From DASWJZ01 sp963846475 (GTDB lineage: Bacteria; Pseudomonadota; Alphaproteobacteria; Rhizobiales; Afifellaceae), in assembly GCA_963846475.1 (NCBI GenBank), contig CAWJVZ010000004.1, positions 3,286,001 to 3,350,000 on the forward strand: a stretch of 64,000 bases of DNA, written 5' to 3'. How positions within the stretch are numbered: the stretch's first letter is position 1; the number at the start of each line of letters is the position of its first letter. The notes under the pieces were generated by a model. It was not told the origin of the DNA, made no database searches, and worked only from the letters and a program-made list of their open reading frames with translations. This document shows positions 19,647 to 28,795 of this stretch, in pieces. Both the position numbers and the translations under genes were made by a program.

Positions 19647-20810
19647 CTAGGCCGCCCGGCTGCGGCTCATCCGAGCGTGGATGGCGCGCCAAGCGGCGAC
19701 AAAACAATCGACATCCGCCATTTCGGCCTCGGCGGTGAGGCTGACGCGGATGCCCCCCCGCGCCACGTCCTCCGCCTCGCCCATCGCCTTCAGAACGTGG
19801 CTGGCGGAGACCTTGCCGGAGGAGCACGCCGAGCCGGCTGAAACGGCAATCCCCGCGAGGTCGAAAGCGATCACCGCGGTTTCGGCCGGCAGGCCGGGCA
19901 CGGCGAAAAGCGTCGTGTTGGGGATTCGCTCGACCCCGATCCCGAAAACCTTGGCCTCAGGCGAGACCGCCATGAGGTTCCGCTCCAATTCGTTCCTCAG
20001 GGCCGCGATCCGCCCGGCACTCAGAAGATGGTGATCGGCGAGCCTCGCCGCAACGCCAAAACCGGCGATCGCCGCCACGTTTTCGGTGCCGGAACGGCGC
20101 CGTCGCTCCTGGCCGCCGCCGGTCAGAAGCGGCTCGGGGCGGACTGTCTCGTCGGCCAGGATAAGCGCGCCGGCCCCCTGCGGGCCACCAATCTTGTGCG
20201 CGGAAAGGCACAAGAAATCGACCTCGAGCACGCCGATGTCGACGGGAATGCGTCCCAGCGCCTGCACCGCGTCGCAGAAGACGTAGCCGCCGCGCGCCTT
20301 CACCAGCCGCGCCGCGTCGGCGACCGGGTGGATAATCCCGGTCTCGTTGTTGGCAAGCATGAGCGCAAGATAAGGAAGGCCGTCCCCGCCGTCGTGTGCG
20401 TCGAGAATCTGTTCCAAAGCGGCAAGATCGATCCGGCCGGACCGCTCCACCGGGACTCTGGTCAGCGCGGCGGCGGGGAAACGCCCTCCGGCGAGGACCG
20501 CCGGGTGTTCCGTCGCGCCGACATAGAGCCGGCGGACAGGGGCAAGGCTACTGCCGCGCAGGAGCCGGGGCGTCAAGGCCAGCGCGGCCGCCTCCGTCGC
20601 GCCGCTGGTGAAAATCACATTCTGCGGCTTGGCGCCGACCGAAACGGCGACTGCGTCGCGCGCACTTTCGACGATCTGCCGTGCCCTGCGTCCCTCGGCG
20701 TGCACCGACGAAGCATTCGCCGCCTCCTCGAGCGCAGCGACGAACGCCTCGCGCACCTCCGCAAGCAGCGGTGCACCGGCATTGGCGTCGAGATAGGTGC
20801 GCTTCAACAT
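19647..20810 (-). CDS. cysteine desulfurase, group I (NifS/IscS-like)
   Basis: A 387-residue PLP enzyme and first gene of the suf operon. The PLP lysine is in FLCLSAHKIGGPQGAGAL and the catalytic cysteine loop is VSAGSACSSGKVSASHVL, which marks group I (IscS/NifS) enzymes as distinct from the SufS further down. Group I desulfurases also feed sulfur to tRNA thiolation. The ATG at 20810 begins LKRTYLDANAGAPLL; the reading to 20894 adds residues derived from a leader hairpin and is rejected. Two desulfurases in one suf operon is usual for alphaproteobacteria. Confidence 0.92.
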   Translation of the reverse strand: MLKRTYLDANAGAPLLAEVREAFVAALEEAANASSVHAEGRRARQIVESARDAVAVSVGAKPQNVIFTSGATEAAALALTPRLLRGSSLAPVRRLYVGATEHPAVLAGGRFPAAALTRVPVERSGRIDLAALEQILDAHDGGDGLPYLALMLANNETGIIHPVADAARLVKARGGYVFCDAVQALGRIPVDIGVLEVDFLCLSAHKIGGPQGAGALILADETVRPEPLLTGGGQERRRRSGTENVAAIAGFGVAARLADHHLLSAGRIAALRNELERNLMAVSPEAKVFGIGVERIPNTTLFAVPGLPAETAVIAFDLAGIAVSAGSACSSGKVSASHVLKAMGEAEDVARGGIRVSLTAEAEMADVDCFVAAWRAIHARMSRSRAA

Positions 20811-20870
20811 GGCCGGCGGCTTCCGGACGAAATCCTTGAAACTCGGAGAGCCTTTGGTGTTTACATACGC

Positions 20871-20888
20871 GCCCCGCAAAGGCGGGGC
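20871..20888. repeat. GC-rich hairpin in suf leader
   Basis: GCCCCGC (20871-20877) pairs with GCGGGGC (20882-20888) around an AAAG loop. It falls in the 5' untranslated leader of the suf transcript. It is of the short GCCCCGC-AAAG-GCGGGGC form that recurs between genes in Hyphomicrobiales. Confidence 0.55.
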
Positions 20889-20900
20889 ACCCACCGCTCT

Positions 20901-20921
20901 AGTTTTGAATTATTCCAAACT
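20901..20921. promoter_or_regulatory. palindromic operator of suf operon, Irr/ICE-box-like
   Basis: AGTTT-N-GAAT-N-ATTC-N-AAACT is a perfect 21-base inverted repeat apart from the three N positions. It begins two bases downstream of the predicted -10 and so covers the transcription start. Irr of Hyphomicrobiales binds iron control elements of the TTTAGAA...TTCTAAA form. This site matches that form apart from two symmetric positions. Irr represses iron-using genes when iron is scarce, which would fit suf. The assignment is by motif resemblance only. Confidence 0.5.
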
Positions 20922-20923
20922 AG

Positions 20924-20952
20924 GTTCTAGAAAGGGCTTCCGAGCCTGTCAA
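20924..20952 (-). promoter_or_regulatory. sigma70-like promoter of suf operon
   Basis: On the minus strand TTGACA (20952-20947, perfect) and TAGAAC (20929-20924, four of six) are 17 bases apart. The expected start point falls within the 20901-20921 palindrome, the arrangement of a repressible promoter. Confidence 0.6.
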
Positions 20953-20995
20953 GGAAAGCTCGGTCGTCGCCAATCGACATGAAAGTGGTTTTTGG

Positions 20996-21649
20996 ATGCC
21001 GGAAGTGATTTTTACCGGGCCCGATGGGCGGCTGGAAGGGCGCTATCAACCCGCGTCAAAGAAGACGGCGCCGATTGCGCTCGTGCTCCACCCGCATCCC
21101 CGCTTCGGCGGCACGATGAACAACCAGATCGTCTATCGCCTGTTCTACATGTTCCAGGAGCGCGGCTTCACCTGCCTGCGCTTCAATTTCCGTGGCGTGG
21201 GGCGCAGCCAAGGCTACTTCGACCACGGAATCGGCGAACTTTCCGACTCAGCGGCGGCGCTTGACTGGATCCAGACCCTGCATCCGGATTCGCGCGGCGT
21301 GTGGATTGCCGGCTTTTCCTTTGGCGCCTGGATCGGCATGCAGCTCCTCATGCGCCGCCCCGAAGTGGAAGGCTTCATCTCCATCGCGCCGCAGCCGAAT
21401 CTCTACGATTTTTCATTCCTGGCGCCCTGCCCGTCGTCCGGGCTGATCATCAACGGCGATTTGGACAAGGTTGCGCCGCCGGACGCCGTCCAGGGCCTTG
21501 TCGACAAGCTCAAGACCCAAAAAGGGATCGTCATCGACCATGCGATCGTAAACGGCGCCAACCATTTCTTCGAGAACCGCACCGACGAGCTAATCGAAAC
21601 GTGCTCCAACTATCTCGACATGCGGCTCGCCGCCATCAAGGCGGGTTGA
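20996..21649 (+). CDS. alpha/beta hydrolase
   Basis: A 217-residue serine hydrolase-fold protein. The nucleophile elbow is AGFSFGAW, the acid is in IINGDLDKVAPPDAV and the histidine in VNGANHFFENRTDEL. The start LVLHPHPRFGGTMNNQIV with LRFNFRGVGRSQG is typical of the dienelactone-hydrolase/YfhR-like group that is often annotated only as alpha/beta hydrolase. It is divergent from the suf operon, and the 185-base spacer holds the suf control region. The substrate is unknown. Confidence 0.88.
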   Translation: MPEVIFTGPDGRLEGRYQPASKKTAPIALVLHPHPRFGGTMNNQIVYRLFYMFQERGFTCLRFNFRGVGRSQGYFDHGIGELSDSAAALDWIQTLHPDSRGVWIAGFSFGAWIGMQLLMRRPEVEGFISIAPQPNLYDFSFLAPCPSSGLIINGDLDKVAPPDAVQGLVDKLKTQKGIVIDHAIVNGANHFFENRTDELIETCSNYLDMRLAAIKAG

Positions 21650-21765
21650 CCCGCTCAGGCGGCGGTCGGCGGAAGCGGTTGGCTCCGGCTGCGCCCCCGC
21701 CACCGCCTTGCGCAGGTCTTTGGCGATGATGGCGGCAACGTCGCGCATAGGCGTTGACCTGGAGG

Positions 21766-22899
21766 TTAAGGAGCGCTTGCGGGGGGGCTTGTGCGGCCGC
21801 CGGAGAGGGGGCCGGCGCCGGTGGTGCGCGGATAGGTGAGGGGGAGGCGCAGGACGGCGCGCACGGCGAGAAAAGCGAAGGCCTGCGCTTCAGTTACGTC
21901 GCCGTCGAAGCCGAGCGCCTCGAGCGCCTGCACGCGCGCCGGCGCGCATGCGCGGTGCAAATACTTGGCGAGCACCCGGCAGTGCTCGGCATTGTGGCGT
22001 CCGCCGCCGCAGAGATACCACGCCCGGGGCGGCTCGGGCAGGAGTTCCGCCCCGGCGGCGACGGCGCGCGCGGTGAAATGCAGGAGCGTCGCCGCGCCGT
22101 CCGCGTCGGAGAGACGCTCCAGCTCGGGCGGCACAACAAAAGCGTTGCGGTCGAGCGATTTCGGGGCGGGGGCGCGGAAATAGGGGTGGGCGAGCAGCTC
22201 GGCCAGGATAGCGGGGGAGGGGGTGCCGGAGGCGGCGAGCCGGCCGTCCTCGTCGAAGGGATTTCCGGTGCGCCGATGCACGAAATCGTCGAGGAGCGCG
22301 TTGCCGGGGCCCGTGTCGAAGGCCATGAGATCGCCGTCGGCGCCGATATAGGTGACGTTGGCGACGCCGCCGATGTTGAGGAAGGCGACCGGCCCTTCCA
22401 GCCCGGCGGTTTTGGCGAGAGCGCGGTGATAGACCGGCACCAGCGGCGCGCCCTGGCCGCCCGCCGCGACGTCGTCGGCCCTAAAATCCCAGACGACGGG
22501 GCGCCGCAGGCGGTCGGCCAGCGCCTGCCCGTCGCCGAGTTGGACGGTCAGCCGCCGGCCGGGGTCGTGAAAAACGGTCTGGCCATGGAAGCCGACCAGG
22601 TCGATCTTTTGGCACTCCACCCCCGCCTCGGCGAGAAAGGTTTTGACGGCCTCGGCGTGCCGGCTGGTGACCAGCGCTTCCGCCTCGCGGAGCACGCCGG
22701 GACGGTCGTCGCGATGGTTTAGCGCAACCGCGTCGCGGAGCGCCCGGCGCAAAAAATCGCGGTCAGCGTCGGAATAGAGAAAAGTCCGCGCCGGCCCGAA
22801 TTCTTGCAGCCGCTCGCCGTCGGTCGTCAGCACGGCCACGTCGATGCCGTCGAGCGACGTGCCGCTCATCAGGCCGAGCGCCGTCCAAAGCTTTGCCAC
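21766..22899 (-). CDS. anmK: anhydro-N-acetylmuramic acid kinase
   Basis: A 377-residue sugar kinase that phosphorylates 1,6-anhydro-MurNAc during murein recycling, forming MurNAc-6-phosphate. The start LGLMSGTSLDGIDVAVL is the family signature, with GFHGQTVFHDP, AFLNIGGVANVTYI, FDTGPGNALLDDFV and a late CGGGRHN. I chose GTG 22899, preceded by ACGGAG, because it gives the canonical N-terminus; a reading to 22974 adds 25 unrelated residues. The C-terminus is proline/glycine-rich. It is divergent from tyrS, as is common in alphaproteobacteria. Confidence 0.93.
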   Translation of the reverse strand: MAKLWTALGLMSGTSLDGIDVAVLTTDGERLQEFGPARTFLYSDADRDFLRRALRDAVALNHRDDRPGVLREAEALVTSRHAEAVKTFLAEAGVECQKIDLVGFHGQTVFHDPGRRLTVQLGDGQALADRLRRPVVWDFRADDVAAGGQGAPLVPVYHRALAKTAGLEGPVAFLNIGGVANVTYIGADGDLMAFDTGPGNALLDDFVHRRTGNPFDEDGRLAASGTPSPAILAELLAHPYFRAPAPKSLDRNAFVVPPELERLSDADGAATLLHFTARAVAAGAELLPEPPRAWYLCGGGRHNAEHCRVLAKYLHRACAPARVQALEALGFDGDVTEAQAFAFLAVRAVLRLPLTYPRTTGAGPLSGGRTSPPASAP

Positions 22900-22976
22900 T
22901 GAAGAACTCCGTGCCGCGCCGCAACAAGCCGTGCTAAGAGCGCAAAAATTCGCATCCTGGCCGGCCCGTCGCAAGC

Positions 22977-24227
22977 ATGTCCCGCTACCAGTCCGAATTC
23001 CTGCGCGTCCTCGACGAGCGCGGTTTCATCCAGCAGATCTCCGACCCGGAGGGGCTCGACCAGAAATTTTCCGCCGGGCCGGTGACCGCCTATGTCGGCT
23101 ACGACTGTACCGCGCCGTCGCTGCATGTCGGCAGCCTCGTGTCGATCATGATGCTGCGCTGGCTGCAGAAGACCGGCAACCGGCCGATCGCGCTGATGGG
23201 CGGCGGCACGACGCGCGTCGGCGACCCCTCGGGCAAGGACGAGAGCCGCCGCATCCTCAGCATCGAGCAGATCGAGGCGAACAAGGACGGCATCAAGCGG
23301 GTCTTCGAGCGCTTTCTGAGCTTCGAGGGGCCGTCCGCGGCCGTGATGATCGACAATGCGGAATGGCTGGCGCCGCTGAACTACATCGATTTCCTGCGCG
23401 ACGTCGGCCGGCACTTTTCGGTCAACCGCATGCTCAGCTTCGATAGCGTAAAACTCAGGCTGGAGCGGGACCAGGAGCTGTCGTTCCTGGAATTCAACTA
23501 CATGATCCTGCAGGCCTACGATTTCGTCGAGCTCCACCGGCGCCAGGACTGCGTGCTGCAGATGGGCGGCTCCGACCAATGGGGCAACATTATTAACGGC
23601 ATCGACCTCGGCCGCCGCATGGGCACCGGCCAGCTCTATGCGATCACCTGCCCGCTGATCACCAGCGCGTCGGGCGCCAAGATGGGCAAGACGGCGCAGG
23701 GGGCGGTGTGGCTGAACGCCGAGCAGCTGTCGCCCTACGAATATTGGCAGTTCTGGCGAAACAGCGAGGACGCCGACGTCGGGCGGTTCCTAAGGCTTTT
23801 CACCGAGCTGCCGCTGGACGAGATTTTGAGGCTGGAGGCGCTCGAAGGCGCGGAGATCAACGAGGCCAAGAAGCTGCTCGCCACCGAGGCGACGGCGCTG
23901 CTGCACGGACGCGAGGCGGCGGAAGCCGCCGCCGAGACGGCGCGCAAGACCTTTGAGGAGGGGGGCGCCGGGGGCGCGCTGCCGTCGATCGGCGTGGCGA
24001 AGGCTGAGCTCGATGCCGGCATTCCGCTGCCGGCTTTGTTCGTGCGGGCGGGGCTGGCCGGCTCCAACGGCGAGGTCCGCCGCGCAATGGCCAACAACGG
24101 CGTCCGGGTGAACGATTCTCCAGTCGCCGACCCGCAGCGGACGATCGGCGCGCCCGACCTCAACGCCGACGGAGTGATAAAACTGTCGATGGGCCGGAAG
24201 AAGCACGCGCTGGTGATACCGGCGTGA
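22977..24227 (+). CDS. tyrS: tyrosyl-tRNA synthetase
   Basis: A 416-residue class I aminoacyl-tRNA synthetase, TyrS1 type. The HIGH-equivalent is LHVG (residues 49-52 in APSLHVGSL), tyrosine-binding residues appear in YMILQAYDF and QMGGSDQWGN, and the KMSKS-equivalent is KMGKT (235-239). An S4 RNA-binding domain occupies about 350-416. Length is normal. Its end marks the left border of the low-G+C island that follows. Confidence 0.97.
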   Translation: MSRYQSEFLRVLDERGFIQQISDPEGLDQKFSAGPVTAYVGYDCTAPSLHVGSLVSIMMLRWLQKTGNRPIALMGGGTTRVGDPSGKDESRRILSIEQIEANKDGIKRVFERFLSFEGPSAAVMIDNAEWLAPLNYIDFLRDVGRHFSVNRMLSFDSVKLRLERDQELSFLEFNYMILQAYDFVELHRRQDCVLQMGGSDQWGNIINGIDLGRRMGTGQLYAITCPLITSASGAKMGKTAQGAVWLNAEQLSPYEYWQFWRNSEDADVGRFLRLFTELPLDEILRLEALEGAEINEAKKLLATEATALLHGREAAEAAAETARKTFEEGGAGGALPSIGVAKAELDAGIPLPALFVRAGLAGSNGEVRRAMANNGVRVNDSPVADPQRTIGAPDLNADGVIKLSMGRKKHALVIPA

Positions 24228-24273
24228 GCCTAGTAGGATAGCGCCGTCAGAGCTCCGCCACGCATAGAATTTG

Positions 24274-27200
24274 CTACTTCTCCGATAAGTCGATTGCAAT
24301 TACCTCAACAATTTTGTTTCCTGGCAATCTGGACGTAACTTCGGCTGCGCGTGCCGCGAGACATTGGTTGAGTTCGACAAAAGAGACAAGTTTTCCGTTT
24401 ACTCGTTTCTGAAACGCCTTCCGTTTGATGGCCCCCGTTTTATCGAGTTCCGGCTCCTTCGGTCGAGATCCGTTAGCGATAAGATAGAAGCCAGTGTGAC
24501 TACCTTCCTCCAAGAGGTATTGATCCGCCAGTTGCGTCTTGATTTTATCCATCAGAATATCACCCGACCAATGTTCCTCGTCTGCCATTTTGATTTCAAC
24601 GGAGATGAAGCCCAAATCCTCGTTTCGAGAGTGTATTCTTAAATCGGGCCTGTTTTCCACGGCGACCTCCTGCTCTCGAATCACGGTGTAAAACCGATTT
24701 CCTACTTGTCGCACACGAGCAGACAACCAGTTTCGAAGGTCGTCCTCGCTCCCACGGCCTCTTCTAAAAATATAGCTCTCGTCATCATCCGAATTGCGCA
24801 GCTGAAAAAGAAGAGATGTAAGATGGCGACGAACCAAGGTCCGAAACTCGGCTATACTGGTGGGAGCCTTGGATAACCCGTTAACGAAGGCGATCGCATC
24901 AGCCACCGAATACACGAGGCGTCGAGCCGAGTTCCGAACTAACTGATCCATCTGATAGAGAAAAGTATCACGAAACTTGACCAATCTCGGATCGCCGGAA
25001 AGTGCCTCCAAAACTTGCAGCGCCTCTGCTGAGTTCAACCCCACGAGTGTCTGCAGATAGTAGTGACGACGCTCCGATGCCCGATCTAAAAGGCCCGGCG
25101 AATATACCCTTTCGTGACGCAAGTCCTTTTCTGGCGGCCAAATCAAATAACTGGTCCTCACCATTTCGCCTAGCACCCGAGGGTTTGTAATAAGATCATC
25201 TCGTTCGTACTCAGCCTCCTCGGCACGTGAAAATCTGCGCCGCTCTCGTCCTAAGAACCCCAGGAAAACTGATGCGGCCGATCCATGCCATTCGTTCCCA
25301 AAGACGTTTGTCAGCGCGTCCCATGCAGCCGGAGCATCTGTCTCGAAAAGAGCTTCAAGCCAAATCCAAGCCAATTTGAAATCGAACGACACAGCGGCGT
25401 TCGTGAAGCTAAGACGAAAAAAATCACGCGCGTGAGCACTCTGTATGGTCGCCGATCTGGCCACAATGTGGGCCGCGATCTCTAGGTCGTCAGACCCAGT
25501 GAGCTGCCCACGTTGAAGCTCTGAGAAAAGAAAAGGTGCTATCGCCGATCTAATGGCCAGGGTCGAATACGCAATCTTGCTCAGGGACTCTGATGGTGTG
25601 CGGTCACCCGAAGACGCACTTGCAAATTCTTCGCGTAGCAGAGGGATACACACGGCCATAAACGTTTCCGTATGGGGGGCCGCCAGCGAAGCCGTCCAGT
25701 CGGGAAACCCATTGAGGTTGCAGAATGCATAACCGAATGCATTTGCCGCTTCGTCCGCACTGATACCCTTAAGATGCTCGCTTGGTTCGAGTGCCAGTCC
25801 AGTGAGTCCCGCGTACGCTTTGTACGTCGCCCGGTCATCGCGGCTAATCGGATAGCGACGCCAATAGGCGCGGAACCCAGTCGCGAACCATCGCGCAACC
25901 GCTTTTCCGTACGACTTTTTTATTTCTTCGATCGTGTTCGGCCCCAGATCGTTGACGGAAAGCCTCGTCGCCCAGAGCAGGATTCTGCGATCGGAGCCGC
26001 TTTCGATCGCGTGCCGCCTCCAAACGAAAGTCATTGCATTCCTGGCTCGCCAATATGATCCGAGAGCTCCCTCCCCTATCGCCCTGACCTGACGCTCCAT
26101 TCGGTATCGGTAGTCGTGCTGGAAGCGCAGCCACAATCTACGGACGAAGGATCTCCTCAGCGCCGAGCGCCGCAATTCCGCATCGCCATATTTCTTTACA
26201 GCTGATGTGATCGCGTCTTGAGCGCGCTGCCACTGACTACGATCTCTCAGGGCTGACAGGATGTCGCCAGCAATTTCGAAAGCCAAGTGAAGGTCACGCT
26301 CGGACCGTGCATTCGACATATCTTCGCAAAATCTGAGCACGTCCTCATGCTGAAAAACGGAGGTGCTCTGCGCATTATGGCCGAACCCGATTGGATAAAC
26401 GACCCCGAATGCAACTTTACTTTCAGATTTGGCCGGATCAAAAAGGGTTATTCGCCGCCGCAAGAGAGCGTGTTTGAGCCGGGTTTGAGGCTGAAGCGCA
26501 AGCGTCAACTCGTTAGCCGGAACTCGTTGTTTTGAAATGCTATGCCCAGCCTCTACTGCAAACAAATACTCTAGCGCATCCAAAAGTAGGTCAATGTCCT
26601 CAGTGCGATCCTTCCCTAATAAATCTAAAACGATTCGGCCAATAGCTGGCGCCAGCATCTGATAGCGCTGAGTCACCCTTGGCATCTGATAGTGATCGGG
26701 ATTACGTTCTCGCCAGGCGAACCGCAAAAATACCGAGAGCCAGTCCCGCTTTTCCTGATCGTTTAGCTGTTCCAAAAGGCCGACAATCAGATCCGAAGTC
26801 ATCGATGAATAATTACTCGCTTCACGAGTAAGCCGCGCGATGATCGTGATGACGTCCAGAATTGTTGCGGTCGTCCGATAGGCATATGTCAGTGCCGCCA
26901 CTTGGAACATGTTCCAAGATGGAGCCGCGTCGGTGTCGTCCGGTTCTGGCTGCGGCGCCAATAAGGCCGCCTGAAGAACCTGGGCAGCATGTTCGGGATG
27001 ACCGAACTCGGCCAGAGCGAAACATGCTTCAGTTCGAACCCGAAGGGCCTCGCCTGGATCACTTACAATCGAACCGAGCCGATCACTAAGAACGGTCATC
27101 CGACCGAAGCGCGCGATCTCAACGAGAAATTCGCGGATTTCCGGTGATTTGGCAACGTCCATCAAACTCTGCACCGCCGACGCCAGCTCAGGTGTCGCAA

Positions 27201-28620
27201 ACTTTCTGATGTCGTCGTGGTAGAAGAATTCACCGCGAAACCTGCGGTCTTCGTAAAGTGCGCCCTGAGCTTTTAGCGCCTCTGCCCGCTCGTCCACGGA
27301 GAGCGAGCGAGGGTCGCCGGTCTCTATCAAGAGTGAGGGCTTCAGGCGGGCTATGGATTTTCTACTGGTTGGATTGAGTGTTGCTACCCATCCAAGAACA
27401 TGTTCGCTCGATTGAGGTACCTGGCGTGCTCCGAGGCCAGTAGCTATAAGAGGAGAAACAACTTCAAGAGATCCCGCGTTGGTGTCGATAGCATGTCCAA
27501 AGAAAGATGCCGCGAGGTAATCCTGCAGCTCACGATGTGCAAATCGTATACTTCCGCCTACAGAGGGATGAAACAAAGCGCAGCTTAAGAGTTGCCGCGT
27601 CTCCATTTCGCTCCATCGGTCCGTGTCGGTGGCCAAAATCTGAAGCGCGCTCATGGTGTGAGGTGACTCGCCGACGGCGCTCAGGTCCCGCACGCCGGAG
27701 ACAACAACCGCAGCAGCTAGTTTCTCGCACGCACGTCGCGCTGAGATAGGATCCACATTTGATCGGCGCTCCTGGCCATGCTCGGCTCGCAACCTTGTGG
27801 ACACGATTCTTTCGAAGACGAGCGAGCGGGATGAGAATGCCTTTTCCGGCGGCTTGCCTCTTGCGATCTCCTCCTTCCAAAGATCAAGGAGGAAATGAAC
27901 CTCTAAGGGCTGACGCATGAGGTTGGCGGAGAGCGAGGCGTTCACCGCTTGTATGAAGCGGTCACCTTCCACGTCACGCGAATTGGCGATCGCTCGAATG
28001 TCTTCAACGTTCAAATTTGAGAGCCGAAATACACTTACCTTCGGCTGGATGTCTTTGTCGGCAAGTTCTCTGAGCCGACGAAGCCCAGATGTCACCAAGG
28101 CCAGGTCCGCTGACCCTTGCCATTCACTTCCCCGGGTTGTGATAACCAGTTTTAGGTTTGCACCACCGCGCCCAACACCCTCGGAGAGGTGTGACAAAGC
28201 GTCCAAAAGTGCGCTGGTATTCTTGGCTTGCGGCAGGCGGGCTTCGTCTAACGCATCCAAAAACACAACCGCTTTACCGCCGCGCTTCCGCCAAGTGGTA
28301 AAAGAAAGCGGGCTCTCGATGTCCCCTGGCACAAAGGACTTATGCAGCGGCTGGCGACATAACGCCTCCAGCCTCAGAACAAACGAGTAAGTCCCCTCAG
28401 CTCTTAGCTGGGCCGCTTGATTGAGTACCTCAGTGGTTTTGCCCGAACCCGCCGCGCCCAGAACTATTGCGGCATCAAGTTTCAGAATATCGTCCCACGT
28501 ATTTCCCTGTTTCTTGCCTTGTAGACCCAATAGCATTGCGGCGGCTGGATCATCATCAGGATCGGAGGAACCAATATCTCCGAAACGGCGGATTAGATGG
28601 ACGTAACGATATTCTGGCAA
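24274..28620 (-). CDS. NACHT/STAND-like NTPase with C-terminal PD-(D/E)XK nuclease
   Basis: A giant protein of about 1448 residues. Near the N-terminus is a P-loop (VLGAAGSGKTTE, Walker A about 55-62), Walker B VVFLDALDEAR (about 118-128) with the DxxDE of NACHT/STAND ATPases, and a sensor-like LVITTRGSEW. A long middle of roughly 1000 residues looks helical and repeat-like. The last 130 residues contain an early E (SEDDLRNWL), PD (about 1325) and EIK (about 1342-1344), the PD-(D/E)XK nuclease pattern. This suggests ligand-gated DNA cleavage as in Avs-like immunity, but with the nuclease at the opposite end. I prefer TTG 28620 (AGGAG seven bases upstream) to TTG 28647. Its G+C content is far below its neighbours, suggesting transfer. 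Confidence 0.8.
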   Translation of the reverse strand: MPEYRYVHLIRRFGDIGSSDPDDDPAAAMLLGLQGKKQGNTWDDILKLDAAIVLGAAGSGKTTEVLNQAAQLRAEGTYSFVLRLEALCRQPLHKSFVPGDIESPLSFTTWRKRGGKAVVFLDALDEARLPQAKNTSALLDALSHLSEGVGRGGANLKLVITTRGSEWQGSADLALVTSGLRRLRELADKDIQPKVSVFRLSNLNVEDIRAIANSRDVEGDRFIQAVNASLSANLMRQPLEVHFLLDLWKEEIARGKPPEKAFSSRSLVFERIVSTRLRAEHGQERRSNVDPISARRACEKLAAAVVVSGVRDLSAVGESPHTMSALQILATDTDRWSEMETRQLLSCALFHPSVGGSIRFAHRELQDYLAASFFGHAIDTNAGSLEVVSPLIATGLGARQVPQSSEHVLGWVATLNPTSRKSIARLKPSLLIETGDPRSLSVDERAEALKAQGALYEDRRFRGEFFYHDDIRKFATPELASAVQSLMDVAKSPEIREFLVEIARFGRMTVLSDRLGSIVSDPGEALRVRTEACFALAEFGHPEHAAQVLQAALLAPQPEPDDTDAAPSWNMFQVAALTYAYRTTATILDVITIIARLTREASNYSSMTSDLIVGLLEQLNDQEKRDWLSVFLRFAWRERNPDHYQMPRVTQRYQMLAPAIGRIVLDLLGKDRTEDIDLLLDALEYLFAVEAGHSISKQRVPANELTLALQPQTRLKHALLRRRITLFDPAKSESKVAFGVVYPIGFGHNAQSTSVFQHEDVLRFCEDMSNARSERDLHLAFEIAGDILSALRDRSQWQRAQDAITSAVKKYGDAELRRSALRRSFVRRLWLRFQHDYRYRMERQVRAIGEGALGSYWRARNAMTFVWRRHAIESGSDRRILLWATRLSVNDLGPNTIEEIKKSYGKAVARWFATGFRAYWRRYPISRDDRATYKAYAGLTGLALEPSEHLKGISADEAANAFGYAFCNLNGFPDWTASLAAPHTETFMAVCIPLLREEFASASSGDRTPSESLSKIAYSTLAIRSAIAPFLFSELQRGQLTGSDDLEIAAHIVARSATIQSAHARDFFRLSFTNAAVSFDFKLAWIWLEALFETDAPAAWDALTNVFGNEWHGSAASVFLGFLGRERRRFSRAEEAEYERDDLITNPRVLGEMVRTSYLIWPPEKDLRHERVYSPGLLDRASERRHYYLQTLVGLNSAEALQVLEALSGDPRLVKFRDTFLYQMDQLVRNSARRLVYSVADAIAFVNGLSKAPTSIAEFRTLVRRHLTSLLFQLRNSDDDESYIFRRGRGSEDDLRNWLSARVRQVGNRFYTVIREQEVAVENRPDLRIHSRNEDLGFISVEIKMADEEHWSGDILMDKIKTQLADQYLLEEGSHTGFYLIANGSRPKEPELDKTGAIKRKAFQKRVNGKLVSFVELNQCLAARAAEVTSRLPGNKIVEVIAIDLSEK

Positions 28621-28795
28621 CTCGAGACTCCTGATATCCGATGTCAAATGGGCAGCTGCAATCTACCTTGTATGCAAGCTCTGGATGTGAGTAGCGGCTG
28701 TTAGGGGTTGCCCGAGTCCTAGGCCCGGTTCAAGGTGGGGCGGTTACGCACCGCGGCAAAGCGGGTTCTACAGGTCGCCGGCCACTCGCTCGCGC

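Noticed and set aside
28721..28740. Possible tRNA T-arm remnant (GGTTCAAGG) at the right edge of the low-G+C island
   Set aside because: No matching stem, anticodon arm or acceptor could be found around it, so a tRNA-associated attachment site is not supported.
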